Below are positions 9,167 to 17,838 of a stretch of DNA of 64,000 bases, piece after piece. The DNA lies in NCBI RefSeq assembly GCF_000376945.1, contig NZ_AQXU01000025.1, positions 248,001-312,000 of the forward strand, given 5' to 3'. A program made the position numbers and the translations under genes. Within the stretch, counting starts at the first letter, position 1. Every line of letters begins with the position of its first letter. This DNA comes from Leeia oryzae DSM 17879 (GTDB lineage: Bacteria; Pseudomonadota; Gammaproteobacteria; Burkholderiales; Leeiaceae). The notes under the pieces are model-generated. The model had not been told where the DNA came from. It worked only from the letters and a program-made list of their open reading frames with translations, and ran no database searches.

Positions 9167-11179
9167 TTATTCCAATTTAGAACTACCGACGCGAGGAGGA
9201 TATGGCAAAACATCTGGAAATGAAAAAACGATTCTCTTTGCAAAACAAGAATCAATATTTAACGCAGACAATTTATCATATTTAGTCGTAAGTTTAAAAT
9301 AAAAGCGAGTCAATCCATTCGATAATATTGCAGCAGGATATTCAGCATGTGTTGCACGAGGGTCTAATGATAGAAATCCTTGAGCGTCACCCACATAAAC
9401 AATATTATTCTGCGCCAGCAGCAATGTTCTTGAAGAAGTTGGTTCAAATTTATAGTTAATGCCAATTTCATAGTACCCAACAGAAGAATTGTCGAGGCTA
9501 ACATAATCACCATGTGCATCATGTCCGACTCTACACATAACTTCAGGCCACTTTTTATTCCCCGAGCGATGCCATACGATAGTCATTGGGGACATCTTAT
9601 CCGGTATATAGTTAAGTAGAATTGGCTTATAAAACCACCAGTTTGCACTCAAATTCCAAGGTTGCCAATTCTCAGAACTAGTCTTTGCAGTTGTTATAAC
9701 GACATCTGGCAAAGCAGCAACTTTGCTTGCAAACATATTACGAACATCGCCTAGCGCATGTATGACTGAATCAACTGGCACTGGCGGATGTAAGTTTCTA
9801 ATTGCACTCCACAAGCCCCAATACTCCTCAACCACAGAAATAGTAGAGCTATGGCGAATAACCGAGATATAAGATCTCCATGTTATAGGGAGAAATCCAC
9901 CCAATTCATGAACATAAAAAAAGGACTTGCTATCTTTTGCTTCATTCAATACTTTGTGATATTGATATGCTTGATAAAAAAGAACATTTAAATTTATCAG
10001 CAATACACTGCAGATAGCAATTTTGATTTTTGAATTGTGCACATATCTCAAAAATCCATCTAACGCAAGTTGACGCAAGGCAAATCTAAAGACCCAGAAA
10101 GCAAGAATAAAAATAAAAGAAAATTTTAATATTTTATACCAAAAAACAAATGCTGCCATATAACCAAGATGGCCACCTAATGATGCGACAAGACCCCCAG
10201 CATACTCAGCAAAGCCGATGTATGACAGCAAAAACAGTGAAAACTTCTTCCTTATTAGAGCGAAGAAAAAAACAGCAATCATTACTAATAATCGCTGCCC
10301 CAAATCAAGTAATAATTTGTCAAAAAAATCTGAGAAACTTAATATTCTTGCAGATTCAGACCAGCCACCAAAATACCAATATTGATCCAATCTTACCGAA
10401 AAAAAATTATAATTAAACAGATTAACAGGATGACCTAATGTCACAACATAGTACGCAAGGCAAGCAGTTACTATCGAAGTCGCGAAACAAATAACAAATA
10501 ACTTCACACTAAATTCATTATCAGAAATTGCTTTTATCAACAAAAAAATTGCCAACAAGAAACCACTCACCAAACCATAATCGTTTGACCATAACACAGA
10601 TAACCCAACCAGTACTGAAACAAAAATGGATTTTCTTGCATAGGAAATATCACATCTATCAATAAGTATCCAGAATGACACCAACAAATAAGGCAGAAAA
10701 GATCTTAGCGGCCTTAAACTATTTCCAGGACTAAATCGCTCAAGCAACAAGCCATAGACATCAGGATAGAAGATTATGAAATAGGATAGCGCAAGCGTAG
10801 CCGAAAAAATCGCAACAACATTTTTATTGCGTCCATTTGTAAGAAGGTACGAGGCAACAGCAATGCTATATGTACTTGTGAGACAAACAACAAAATTTGA
10901 AGTCGCAACAGAAGCTGAGAAATTAGCACCCAAGATATAAAATATTGGATACATAAACCAATTAAGACCAATCCCGAGATATGGATAAAAATCTTTACCA
11001 GGAAACAACCCATCCTTTATACGAAATAAACCACTTGCCGTTTGAAATGCGCCATCAAGATGAAATATTGGAACATAAACAGCCTGTGCGAGGCCAAAAA
11101 ACATCCCCGTTAACAGCATCAATGCTATTGAAGAAATAAAAAACAAATTCTTTTTGTATTTTACTAAATTTATGGACAT
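9167..11179 (-). CDS. Large polytopic membrane protein, probable GT-C-type sugar transferase
   Basis: A 670-residue protein with about ten to twelve hydrophobic segments in residues 13-400 and a soluble, probably periplasmic C-terminal domain of about 250 residues. Near the N-terminus, between the first two membrane spans, it has DGAFQTASG and GKDFYPYLG (42-69), an acidic loop of the kind used by lipid-phosphate-dependent GT-C glycosyltransferases. A WSNDYG motif (197-202) has a counterpart in the 14035 protein. Such enzymes move a sugar from undecaprenyl phosphate to a glycan outside the inner membrane. A GT2 gene and an SMR-type flippase follow upstream in the same strand. ATG 11179 has AGG about 7 nt before it. 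An O-antigen polymerase or ligase is the alternative. The gene is strongly AT-rich. Confidence 0.6.
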   Translation of the reverse strand: MSINLVKYKKNLFFISSIALMLLTGMFFGLAQAVYVPIFHLDGAFQTASGLFRIKDGLFPGKDFYPYLGIGLNWFMYPIFYILGANFSASVATSNFVVCLTSTYSIAVASYLLTNGRNKNVVAIFSATLALSYFIIFYPDVYGLLLERFSPGNSLRPLRSFLPYLLVSFWILIDRCDISYARKSIFVSVLVGLSVLWSNDYGLVSGFLLAIFLLIKAISDNEFSVKLFVICFATSIVTACLAYYVVTLGHPVNLFNYNFFSVRLDQYWYFGGWSESARILSFSDFFDKLLLDLGQRLLVMIAVFFFALIRKKFSLFLLSYIGFAEYAGGLVASLGGHLGYMAAFVFWYKILKFSFIFILAFWVFRFALRQLALDGFLRYVHNSKIKIAICSVLLINLNVLFYQAYQYHKVLNEAKDSKSFFYVHELGGFLPITWRSYISVIRHSSTISVVEEYWGLWSAIRNLHPPVPVDSVIHALGDVRNMFASKVAALPDVVITTAKTSSENWQPWNLSANWWFYKPILLNYIPDKMSPMTIVWHRSGNKKWPEVMCRVGHDAHGDYVSLDNSSVGYYEIGINYKFEPTSSRTLLLAQNNIVYVGDAQGFLSLDPRATHAEYPAAILSNGLTRFYFKLTTKYDKLSALNIDSCFAKRIVFSFPDVLPYPPRVGSSKLE

Positions 11180-11203
11180 AAACGCCTAACAAACTGCTTA
11201 AAA

Positions 11204-12025
11204 CTAGAATTTAGATGGTGGATTATATAAACCAAGACATGCCATAATTAAGGTTTTTAATACAATTAAATTCCCTTTAAAACCAGAAATTTTGGTAGGA
11301 ATCTCTCCGATTGGATACATACGTGAAGTAGGCAACTCAATGCACTTATAACCTAATCTTGGCGCTCTGTAAGAGAGATACGCTAATAGCTCATATGCGG
11401 AAAAAACCGACCTGAACGGAGCAATTCTTCCATCTAAAAGCAGGCGGCTACTATATGCACGAAAACCTTGTGTTGTATCAGTCCACTTAAACCCTGAAGC
11501 GAGACTTAGCAAGGGGGCATGAATCAAACGAATCGCTACATAACGGCTAAATGGTGTATTTTCAGAAATACCACCGGGGATAAATCTCGAGGCTTGGGCA
11601 AAGTCATAACCTTGATCTAGCGCACGCAAAAAATTAGATATAGCAACCGGGTCATCTTTATCGTTTCCATCAATCGTTACAATACCATTGTAACCTAATC
11701 CAAGCGCAAAATAATAAGCGCACTGCAGCTGAGCGCTTAACTTTCCAGGCCCAGTCTTTGTCAAAAGTGCACTTACGTTATATTTTGATAGAATATCAAC
11801 ACCCAATGAACCATCAGTAGAACCTCCATCCACGATAATAATATCTGCTTGGGAAGCAATAGCAAGCGCATGCATTTTCATCAGAAGACTTTTAATTCGC
11901 AAGCCTTCATTAATCACAGGGATTACAATACAATATTTACATTTTTTTTCAGCGAGAATAAATTTCTCAAAAAGTGGCACACAAGCCCCAGACAGGGAAT
12001 GTCCAAATTGCCCATTAATTGACAT
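11204..12025 (-). CDS. Glycosyltransferase family 2, polyprenyl-phosphate sugar synthase-like
   Basis: A 273-residue GT-A fold enzyme. Motifs in order: IPVINEG (35-41), DGGSTDGS (66-73), the metal-binding DGNDKDDP (119-126) and TTQGFRAYS (184-192), the last resembling dolichol-phosphate mannose synthase-like enzymes. I expect it to transfer a sugar from a nucleotide to undecaprenyl phosphate on the cytoplasmic face. It has no C-terminal membrane segment. ATG 12025 is taken because GGAG ends 8 nt before it; a GTG at 12028 is in frame immediately before. It is 19 nt downstream of the SMR-like gene and 24 nt upstream of the large GT-C-like gene, a setting typical for lipid-carrier sugar transfer. 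Confidence 0.8.
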   Translation of the reverse strand: MSINGQFGHSLSGACVPLFEKFILAEKKCKYCIVIPVINEGLRIKSLLMKMHALAIASQADIIIVDGGSTDGSLGVDILSKYNVSALLTKTGPGKLSAQLQCAYYFALGLGYNGIVTIDGNDKDDPVAISNFLRALDQGYDFAQASRFIPGGISENTPFSRYVAIRLIHAPLLSLASGFKWTDTTQGFRAYSSRLLLDGRIAPFRSVFSAYELLAYLSYRAPRLGYKCIELPTSRMYPIGEIPTKISGFKGNLIVLKTLIMACLGLYNPPSKF

Positions 12026-12044
12026 CACCTATACTCCATAAATA

Positions 12045-12401
12045 TTAAACTACTTTTACTGTAATAAAGAAAACGCCACAGATAACCAGCACTATTCCAA
12101 ATATTGTGGACCAATGAAATGATTCATGGAAGAATAAACTTGACAATATAGCAACCACCGCCACGGCACCAGAGGTCAATATAGGATGGGCAATATTAAG
12201 CGGCAAGCGCGCTAGCGCCGCCGAATATAACAAGAATGCAATTCCATACAAACTAAGCCCAGCCCAAAATGGCCAGTTATTTAGCAATGAGCCAGGATCC
12301 TGAATTGAGGGAAATTTCCTTGGCGCGATCATTGCTAATTTTATTAGGACACTAGCAAATGCATTTGAAAATATGCCTAATAACAAAATAAGCCATTTCA
12401 C
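12045..12401 (-). CDS. SMR/EamA-type small membrane protein, probable lipid-linked sugar flippase
   Basis: A 118-residue, four-helix membrane protein of the EmrE/ArnE-ArnF kind. The segment LPLNIAHPILTSGAVAVVAIL is the typical third-to-fourth helix region of this superfamily. Members in polysaccharide clusters move undecaprenyl-phosphate sugars across the inner membrane, while others export drugs; the neighbourhood here supports the first. The start is GTG 12401 with AAAGGG about 8 nt upstream; its GTGA overlaps the stop of the isomerase gene, so the two are translationally coupled. ArnE/F-type proteins often act as pairs, and no partner of the same family is seen nearby, so it would work as a homodimer. 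Confidence 0.78.
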   Translation of the reverse strand: MKWLILLLGIFSNAFASVLIKLAMIAPRKFPSIQDPGSLLNNWPFWAGLSLYGIAFLLYSAALARLPLNIAHPILTSGAVAVVAILSSLFFHESFHWSTIFGIVLVICGVFFITVKVV

Positions 12402-13231
12402 ATTAGCGCCCTTTGTTGGTTCGATCTGTAATTATGAATAACAATATCAAGAGCCTGCTCGATATTAGCAAGCCCATTCGCATCATTAGAATTAAGCATT
12501 TCAATTGTAGCAATATGTTCCGGCAATTTTTCTGAAATTAATTTTCCAGCAACATAATGAAAATCTGAATCTTGAATACAAATCAAGTTCGGCTCACTGA
12601 GGTGTACATGACCGATAATATCTGCATATTCCAGCAAGGTGTAGCCGACATCTTCTTTATTAATCTGCAACGCACCAGTATCAAGTTGCATTCGTATTGC
12701 AGGGTGAGCCACGCTACGCACAACAGCAGCTGTCTCCATCGAATTTCGCAGATAGTTACATCCATAAATCGCAGGATTTGGTTCAAGACAAATAATCATA
12801 TTCAAAGAATCTGCAAAATCACCGAGACGACGAAAGAAGTCAACAGCAATCGTTCTGGCTTGACTATCTGTATATGAGAGTCTATCCCTATTCTTAGGAG
12901 AACCAAATACTAAATATTTTGCCCCTAAGCCAGCCCCAACATCACATACCGATTTTAAATACTCAAGCATTTCTGCTTGTATATCTGGCACCCCAAAGAG
13001 ATTTAAATTTCCCATTCCAAACATTAGGGATTGCATCCCAATAATTTCAATGCCTCTATCCTCCCACCAGCATCTGACCACATTTAAATCATTTACTGAA
13101 ACAGCTTTCAGGGAAGGAAAATATTTTGTTGGTGCAACATCGATTGCATCTATATTCCTTTCTGCAAGAATGTCGGCAACATGCTCATCCTCAGCAGGAT
13201 TCCAAGCTATGTTAGAAATCGAAATTCTCAT
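12398..13231 (-). CDS. Sugar phosphate isomerase/epimerase family protein (TIM barrel)
   Basis: A 277-residue protein of the xylose isomerase-like TIM-barrel/AP endonuclease 2 superfamily. Supporting stretches are CLEPNP near the middle and MQLDTGAL and HVHLSEP in the second half, which carry the usual metal-binding Glu, Asp and His residues. Members isomerise or epimerise free or phosphorylated sugars or inositols; the substrate here is unknown. It overlaps the SDR gene upstream and the SMR gene downstream by 4 nt each, so these three are made together. This tight coupling suggests it prepares a sugar used by the same cluster. Confidence 0.75.
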   Translation of the reverse strand: MRISISNIAWNPAEDEHVADILAERNIDAIDVAPTKYFPSLKAVSVNDLNVVRCWWEDRGIEIIGMQSLMFGMGNLNLFGVPDIQAEMLEYLKSVCDVGAGLGAKYLVFGSPKNRDRLSYTDSQARTIAVDFFRRLGDFADSLNMIICLEPNPAIYGCNYLRNSMETAAVVRSVAHPAIRMQLDTGALQINKEDVGYTLLEYADIIGHVHLSEPNLICIQDSDFHYVAGKLISEKLPEHIATIEMLNSNDANGLANIEQALDIVIHNYRSNQQRALM

Positions 13232-14031
13232 AACTGGGGCTCCTTGGCATTACTCAGCTCTGACTGAGCATATGCACGGATTGCAAGTAATACCTCTTTC
13301 TTACTGTACTGATACAGATCATCCGTCCCAAAAATACTCGCAAATTTGGATCGGAAATCATATTTCGAAGGTGGACTATTACACTGATTTTCAAAATCTA
13401 TTCCAAAGGCATATCTAGCTACTTCCTCAACAGAAATGGGTACGGAGGTTAAATGAATAAGAGAAAGTGACGCTTTAAGTGCCGTTTCAATATCAGACCA
13501 CAGATTCACCATTGGGTAGAATTGAAATACAGATCTTGAGTCAATACTAGTAATGTTATTATTATGAAGGAAATCATAGATTATATTCTTTCTTAGACCT
13601 GGGCCAACTAGACCTGGCAATCTTACGATCAAACTCTTCTCGAAGTTCTCTTGAACAAATTTCTCAAGAAATCTACGATGCAATCCATAAGCATGCAAAC
13701 CCAGTTCATCGACACGACAAGATTCATCGACTTCAATTGGCGACTTAAAAACATCAACAGTGCTAATCAATATGAAATTATTACACTTTACTGATTTCAG
13801 ATTACCAATCAAAGCACACATATTTTCGTAATCTTGTGCGGGATTTTTATTTGCAATCCATTTCTGTGCAGGAGCAGCGGCACAAACCACAGTATCAAAT
13901 TCATTATCTGAAATATCAGCTATATTTCTCGAATTGTAGAATGCAGAAAAGCAAGTCTGTTTCCGCAAGGTTGTTCCCACAAACCCAGTCGCTCCTACCA
14001 GCGCATTCCCCATATAAATTTTAGAATTCAT
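13228..14031 (-). CDS. NAD(P)-dependent oxidoreductase (extended SDR/epimerase-like)
   Basis: A 267-residue Rossmann-fold protein with the nucleotide-binding motif GATGFVG at residues 13-19 and a Ser/Thr pair (ISTVDVF, 89-95) in the position of the catalytic serine. The active-site motif is Y115-G-L-H-R119, so arginine replaces the lysine of the normal YxxxK. The family resembles nucleotide-sugar 4-reductases and epimerases of the RfbD/RmlD kind, but the protein is short. It lies between a GT-C-like membrane protein gene (3 nt away) and the isomerase gene (4-nt overlap). A role in making a keto- or deoxysugar for the cluster is an inference. Confidence 0.72.
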   Translation of the reverse strand: MNSKIYMGNALVGATGFVGTTLRKQTCFSAFYNSRNIADISDNEFDTVVCAAAPAQKWIANKNPAQDYENMCALIGNLKSVKCNNFILISTVDVFKSPIEVDESCRVDELGLHAYGLHRRFLEKFVQENFEKSLIVRLPGLVGPGLRKNIIYDFLHNNNITSIDSRSVFQFYPMVNLWSDIETALKASLSLIHLTSVPISVEEVARYAFGIDFENQCNSPPSKYDFRSKFASIFGTDDLYQYSKKEVLLAIRAYAQSELSNAKEPQL

Positions 14032-14034
14032 AAC

Positions 14035-15633
14035 TCACCCTAAATATCTTATACAATATCCATATCGACATATTTCTCGCGAATATTTCTCAAGTATAAC
14101 TGCATTCAAATGTGGAAATCGTTTCATCATAGGTTTTTTATCAATAGAAAACGACCAATGATTTGTTGAATACAATATCACTTTTGGCTTTGAATTCAGC
14201 AGTGTACTAATGAACTCCGGCTCATACTTTTCATTTCCATAAACCAAATATGAAAACCTCCCGCATGACCCCAAATTAGTGTACCCATTCATTAATCCAT
14301 TATTTGTGAAGTCAAACAAACATGAGTTATTTAGTTTTAATATTTCGGAGGCAGCCCATACTACGCCTTCAGGAAGAACTTCCTTATTATTTAAATTCTT
14401 CACCAAAAGAAGAGCCCAATCGTAACTTCCATTTCTCACACTTTTAACAAGGCTTTTTACTTCAATGGCAATCAAAAAGAACATTATAAAAACAAGGAGC
14501 GAGCCAATAATTTTGAGAGACTTTCTTTCAAAACTCAATATTATTAAAAATGAAAGCAACGAAAGGGTAACAATCAGAACAACCTGGCTTTTACATACCC
14601 CATATACAAGAAGTAGTTGAATCACATTCAAACACACAACTAACTTATACTTCCTAAAGCCAAAAAGCTCTGGAATTTTAAAATAGCAACGAAGACCTAT
14701 TACCAGCGGCACCCAGATACCCATCAAAAAGTGCTGAACATCCATTCTGTTAGTGGATATTTTTGCAAAAAAAACAATCAGGAATACATAGAAAACATAA
14801 TCAGATATTACTTTCTCTTTCTCGAGCCTCAACTGGGTTGTTAGAAAGTATATTGCCGAGAAGGACAGACAATACACCGAGAACATCATCAAACCAACTT
14901 CCCATGAAAATGGATACCTCCATTGATCTGAGGTTTCAAATAGAATTCTTAAATTCTCAAAATAATTTCCTATAGAAAATCTATCAAAGCCAAAAGATAA
15001 AATCAAAATAACAAGCAAAAAACTTATTAATACTTTTGATTTTTTCCCACTGACAACAAGTTCAATTATTGACCAGGCAAGCATTGCACCGGCCATGGCA
15101 ATACCACGATCAAATGACCAGAAAACACCTAATGCGCATGCCACACCCAAAGCAATTTCTAGCCAAATACTTTGCTTACTTCTATCCGTATCTTTTAGCA
15201 ATAGAAAGATGTATAAATTAATGATAAATAAGAGATCACGATAACCAACAAGTTGCGTTCCCACCACCCCCCATAGTAATAATATCAAGGGACGCGCTGA
15301 GCGATCTCTCGTAACCAATACTAGCACCAGCCAGCCGAACAATACTGTAACTAAATTCAGGATCTGGTACATGACCCATGTGGGTAGCATAAAATGCTGT
15401 TCACCAAAGACTCTCAATGCGAACATACCTGGGAGGTAGTCTAGCGCCCCATGTATAACAAGCTGCCCATTGAAATCATTTGGATGTCCTTTAAACAAAG
15501 CAGAAAAAAACTCTCCATAATGAAAAACATCTTGTAATACTCCACCATCCATCCTGAAAAATGATAAGCATGCCGATATAATGACAGCAAACAGAGAGAC
15601 AATCAGTGCAAAATTATATTTATCTGATTGCAC
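14035..15633 (-). CDS. Polytopic membrane protein, probable GT-C-type sugar transferase
   Basis: A 532-residue protein with about ten membrane spans and a soluble C-terminal part from about residue 395. It shares features with the 9167 protein: an acidic first loop (QDVFHYG, 34-40, and NDFNG, 52-56), a WSFDRG motif after a membrane span (172-177) and a C-terminal domain with a PKVILYS strand. This supports a lipid-carrier-dependent glycosyltransferase acting in the periplasm. The frame is open to ATG 15669, but GTG 15633 has a GAGGAGG ribosome site 6 nt upstream and is preferred. It then overlaps the FAD oxidoreductase gene by 14 nt. AT-rich like its neighbours. No confident family name can be given. 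Confidence 0.6.
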   Translation of the reverse strand: MQSDKYNFALIVSLFAVIISACLSFFRMDGGVLQDVFHYGEFFSALFKGHPNDFNGQLVIHGALDYLPGMFALRVFGEQHFMLPTWVMYQILNLVTVLFGWLVLVLVTRDRSARPLILLLWGVVGTQLVGYRDLLFIINLYIFLLLKDTDRSKQSIWLEIALGVACALGVFWSFDRGIAMAGAMLAWSIIELVVSGKKSKVLISFLLVILILSFGFDRFSIGNYFENLRILFETSDQWRYPFSWEVGLMMFSVYCLSFSAIYFLTTQLRLEKEKVISDYVFYVFLIVFFAKISTNRMDVQHFLMGIWVPLVIGLRCYFKIPELFGFRKYKLVVCLNVIQLLLVYGVCKSQVVLIVTLSLLSFLIILSFERKSLKIIGSLLVFIMFFLIAIEVKSLVKSVRNGSYDWALLLVKNLNNKEVLPEGVVWAASEILKLNNSCLFDFTNNGLMNGYTNLGSCGRFSYLVYGNEKYEPEFISTLLNSKPKVILYSTNHWSFSIDKKPMMKRFPHLNAVILEKYSREICRYGYCIRYLG

Positions 15634-16756
15634 TAAAATCCTCCTCACCCAACTTCTCCAGCACGTCATATATATTATCTATTTTTCCACCCAATATTGA
15701 ATAACAACCGGTTAAATCATCATGCTTTTCAAACAATATTGGCCTACCGTCATCCCCTTCATTCTTTATCAAAATGGTCTTTACTTCTAGTAAAGATGAT
15801 GAATATTTAGAATCTTCTATGACAGGCAGATAACGTGCAACGTCTCGCCTTATTCTTTCCAGTCGTGAAATGAAATGATAGTCACTTAACTTCTTATATG
15901 GATCAACGCCCGCCTGATCAAACCAACTGCAATGAGGCGTATATCTTACATGTGATAACGTATGCAAACCCTGAGCTGGAAAAGGCATTACCGAGAAAAA
16001 AGGGCCATCCATGACCGTAATGCCAAGCGATCGTAATTTTACAGGCAAATCAAGCAAAACCATTTCTGTTATTTCATGTTTTAATTGATTTTTGATACCG
16101 CCAAAATCTCCTGTAAATTGATTTAAACCACTATATGTGCAATTAAATACATATTTAGATTCTACAGAAAAAACCTCATCCTCATGGCTCAGGCATCCTA
16201 TACATAAAGCACTAAAGTCTGATTTTGAAATAGATTTAACAACTGTACCAAAATTTATTTCAATTCCATTAACTTTAAGTTCACTCTCAGCCCACGAGGC
16301 AAGAATTGTCGCATCAAATGCGAACTCCTCCACAAGATAAACGTTCTCTATCAGTCTTGGGTTAAACAAATCAGTAAAATTCTTTGGTGCAATTTCAAGT
16401 TTTGCGCCAATTTCCTTACAAAAACGCTCAAATTGCTTTGCAGTTACTTTAGAGTTCCTTCTAGATATAGCATACAACTTATGAAAATCACGCTTGACAG
16501 CATCTTCCCAGTCACACACAAATTTAGGTAGGTTAATCCTGCTTCGATATGCTGTCGTGAAACTTCTTGGATAGTGATAACCATTATGAACTCTTGCCTG
16601 GTTATTATAAGAAGCACGTGAAAGCAATTTCGATTCTTTCTCTATCAGAAGAATGCGCTTAAAGCCTCTTTCTTTTGCAAGATATATCGCAATTGCTGAA
16701 CCATAAAATCCACCACCAATAATAACTGCATCATATATATCACTAGAGCAACGCAT
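15620..16756 (-). CDS. FAD-dependent oxidoreductase (DAO family)
   Basis: A 378-residue flavoprotein with the dinucleotide-binding motif IGGGFYGSAIA starting near residue 13, followed by an acidic strand end (LLIEKE), as in D-amino-acid-oxidase-like enzymes. GGKIDNIYD at the C-terminus is the usual last FAD contact. The family oxidises amines, hydroxy acids or sugars; what this one uses is unknown. It starts 4 nt after the GT2 gene stop, with AGGTGAG before ATG 16756, and overlaps the next membrane-protein gene by 14 nt. Its place among sugar-transfer genes suggests oxidation of a sugar or a sugar-bound group, which is an inference. Confidence 0.78.
   Translation of the reverse strand: MRCSSDIYDAVIIGGGFYGSAIAIYLAKERGFKRILLIEKESKLLSRASYNNQARVHNGYHYPRSFTTAYRSRINLPKFVCDWEDAVKRDFHKLYAISRRNSKVTAKQFERFCKEIGAKLEIAPKNFTDLFNPRLIENVYLVEEFAFDATILASWAESELKVNGIEINFGTVVKSISKSDFSALCIGCLSHEDEVFSVESKYVFNCTYSGLNQFTGDFGGIKNQLKHEITEMVLLDLPVKLRSLGITVMDGPFFSVMPFPAQGLHTLSHVRYTPHCSWFDQAGVDPYKKLSDYHFISRLERIRRDVARYLPVIEDSKYSSSLLEVKTILIKNEGDDGRPILFEKHDDLTGCYSILGGKIDNIYDVLEKLGEEDFSAIR
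15631..15646 (-). promoter_or_regulatory. Ribosome binding site that decides a GTG start
   Basis: On the minus strand GAGGAGG (15646-15640) is followed by six bases and GTG (15633-15631). It is one of the strongest Shine-Dalgarno sites in the cluster and lies inside the coding region of the upstream FAD oxidoreductase, where it encodes the Glu-Glu-Asp near that protein's end. It shortens the membrane protein by 12 residues compared with the first ATG. Confidence 0.7.
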
Positions 16757-16760
16757 TCAC

Positions 16761-17774
16761 TCACCTAACTTTGTCTGTAAAGCCAGATTGAATTTTGTTA
16801 ATCTCCTCAATATTTAATTTTTCTTTTCTAGTTAATTTGGCACTTGTAAATTCTTGTGCAACATGATATGGAGGACCCTCATTAGATAATGTCGCCATTT
16901 GAATAATATATTCACCCAAAACCAATAATACTAGTGATATCAAAAAGAACATGCCAGACTGCTGAAGTGAAAGACTGATCCACCCAGGTGCAATGTCTTT
17001 TTTTGTAACGGCCACCATGACCACATAAACTGAATACAAAAGATTTGAGAGAGCACCGAAAAGTGATAAATACGTCACCAACCGCATAGGCATTTGCGTT
17101 GTTGACACTAGCAATTGTATTCCCTTATCAAGACTTGCAAGTAAACTCTTATGCGAATCTGATAGCACTTCATATCTGTAACTAATTTTCGTCTTTACAA
17201 AGCCGCCTGTTACTGGTATCTGACGGTATGTAATGGCAGGCTGAGGATGCTGAATAATGAAATTTATAACCTTCTTGTTTAGAATTCTATAGGATGGAGC
17301 ATCTTTTTTTAGGCTTCCACCATTAAAAATCTGATATACTTTATCAAAAATCCTATATGCGGTTTTATATAAAAAACCATGCTTTTGTTCTACTACATTT
17401 TCAGCTAATACAATATCCACGCCACCCACAGCCTTATCAAGCATTGAAGGTAAAAACTCAAAATCATCTAAAAATGGATCCATACTTACAACAAAGTCAC
17501 CCAGCGCACTCTCCACCCCTGCCCATGTAGCAGTATCCCTATCTACAGTTTTTGTTAATCCATACACTTGCAGGTTAGGTAAGCCACCCTCAAACGTAAG
17601 CGACTTAAGAACTTCTAGACTGTTATCTGTTGAAGCGTTATCAACAATAATTAGTTCATAATCTGAAACTAGTTTGGATAATTCATCTGTTGCAAATTCT
17701 AGCAATTTCTGCAATTTATCTGATTTATTTTTAATTACTAGCACAACTGACAAAAAAATCGGATAGCATTTCAT
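16761..17774 (-). CDS. Membrane-anchored glycosyltransferase family 2 (GtrB-like)
   Basis: A 337-residue protein with an N-terminal GT-A domain and two hydrophobic helices near residues 235-260 and 273-300. Motifs: IIVDNASTDNS (42-52) for the nucleotide and SMDPFLDD (97-104) for the metal. This arrangement is that of polyprenyl-phosphate glycosyltransferases such as GtrB, which charge undecaprenyl phosphate with a sugar at the cytoplasmic face. It is followed closely by the FAD oxidoreductase and GT-C-like genes, giving a second possible charge-and-transfer pair next to the one at 9.2-12 kb. The catalytic domain is divergent, so the sugar cannot be predicted. Confidence 0.78.
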   Translation of the reverse strand: MKCYPIFLSVVLVIKNKSDKLQKLLEFATDELSKLVSDYELIIVDNASTDNSLEVLKSLTFEGGLPNLQVYGLTKTVDRDTATWAGVESALGDFVVSMDPFLDDFEFLPSMLDKAVGGVDIVLAENVVEQKHGFLYKTAYRIFDKVYQIFNGGSLKKDAPSYRILNKKVINFIIQHPQPAITYRQIPVTGGFVKTKISYRYEVLSDSHKSLLASLDKGIQLLVSTTQMPMRLVTYLSLFGALSNLLYSVYVVMVAVTKKDIAPGWISLSLQQSGMFFLISLVLLVLGEYIIQMATLSNEGPPYHVAQEFTSAKLTRKEKLNIEEINKIQSGFTDKVR

Positions 17775-17838
17775 TGTGGATTGCCTATTTTTAAATTCGA
17801 TTAAACCGTATTAAACACTTTTCAAATACAAATTTGTC

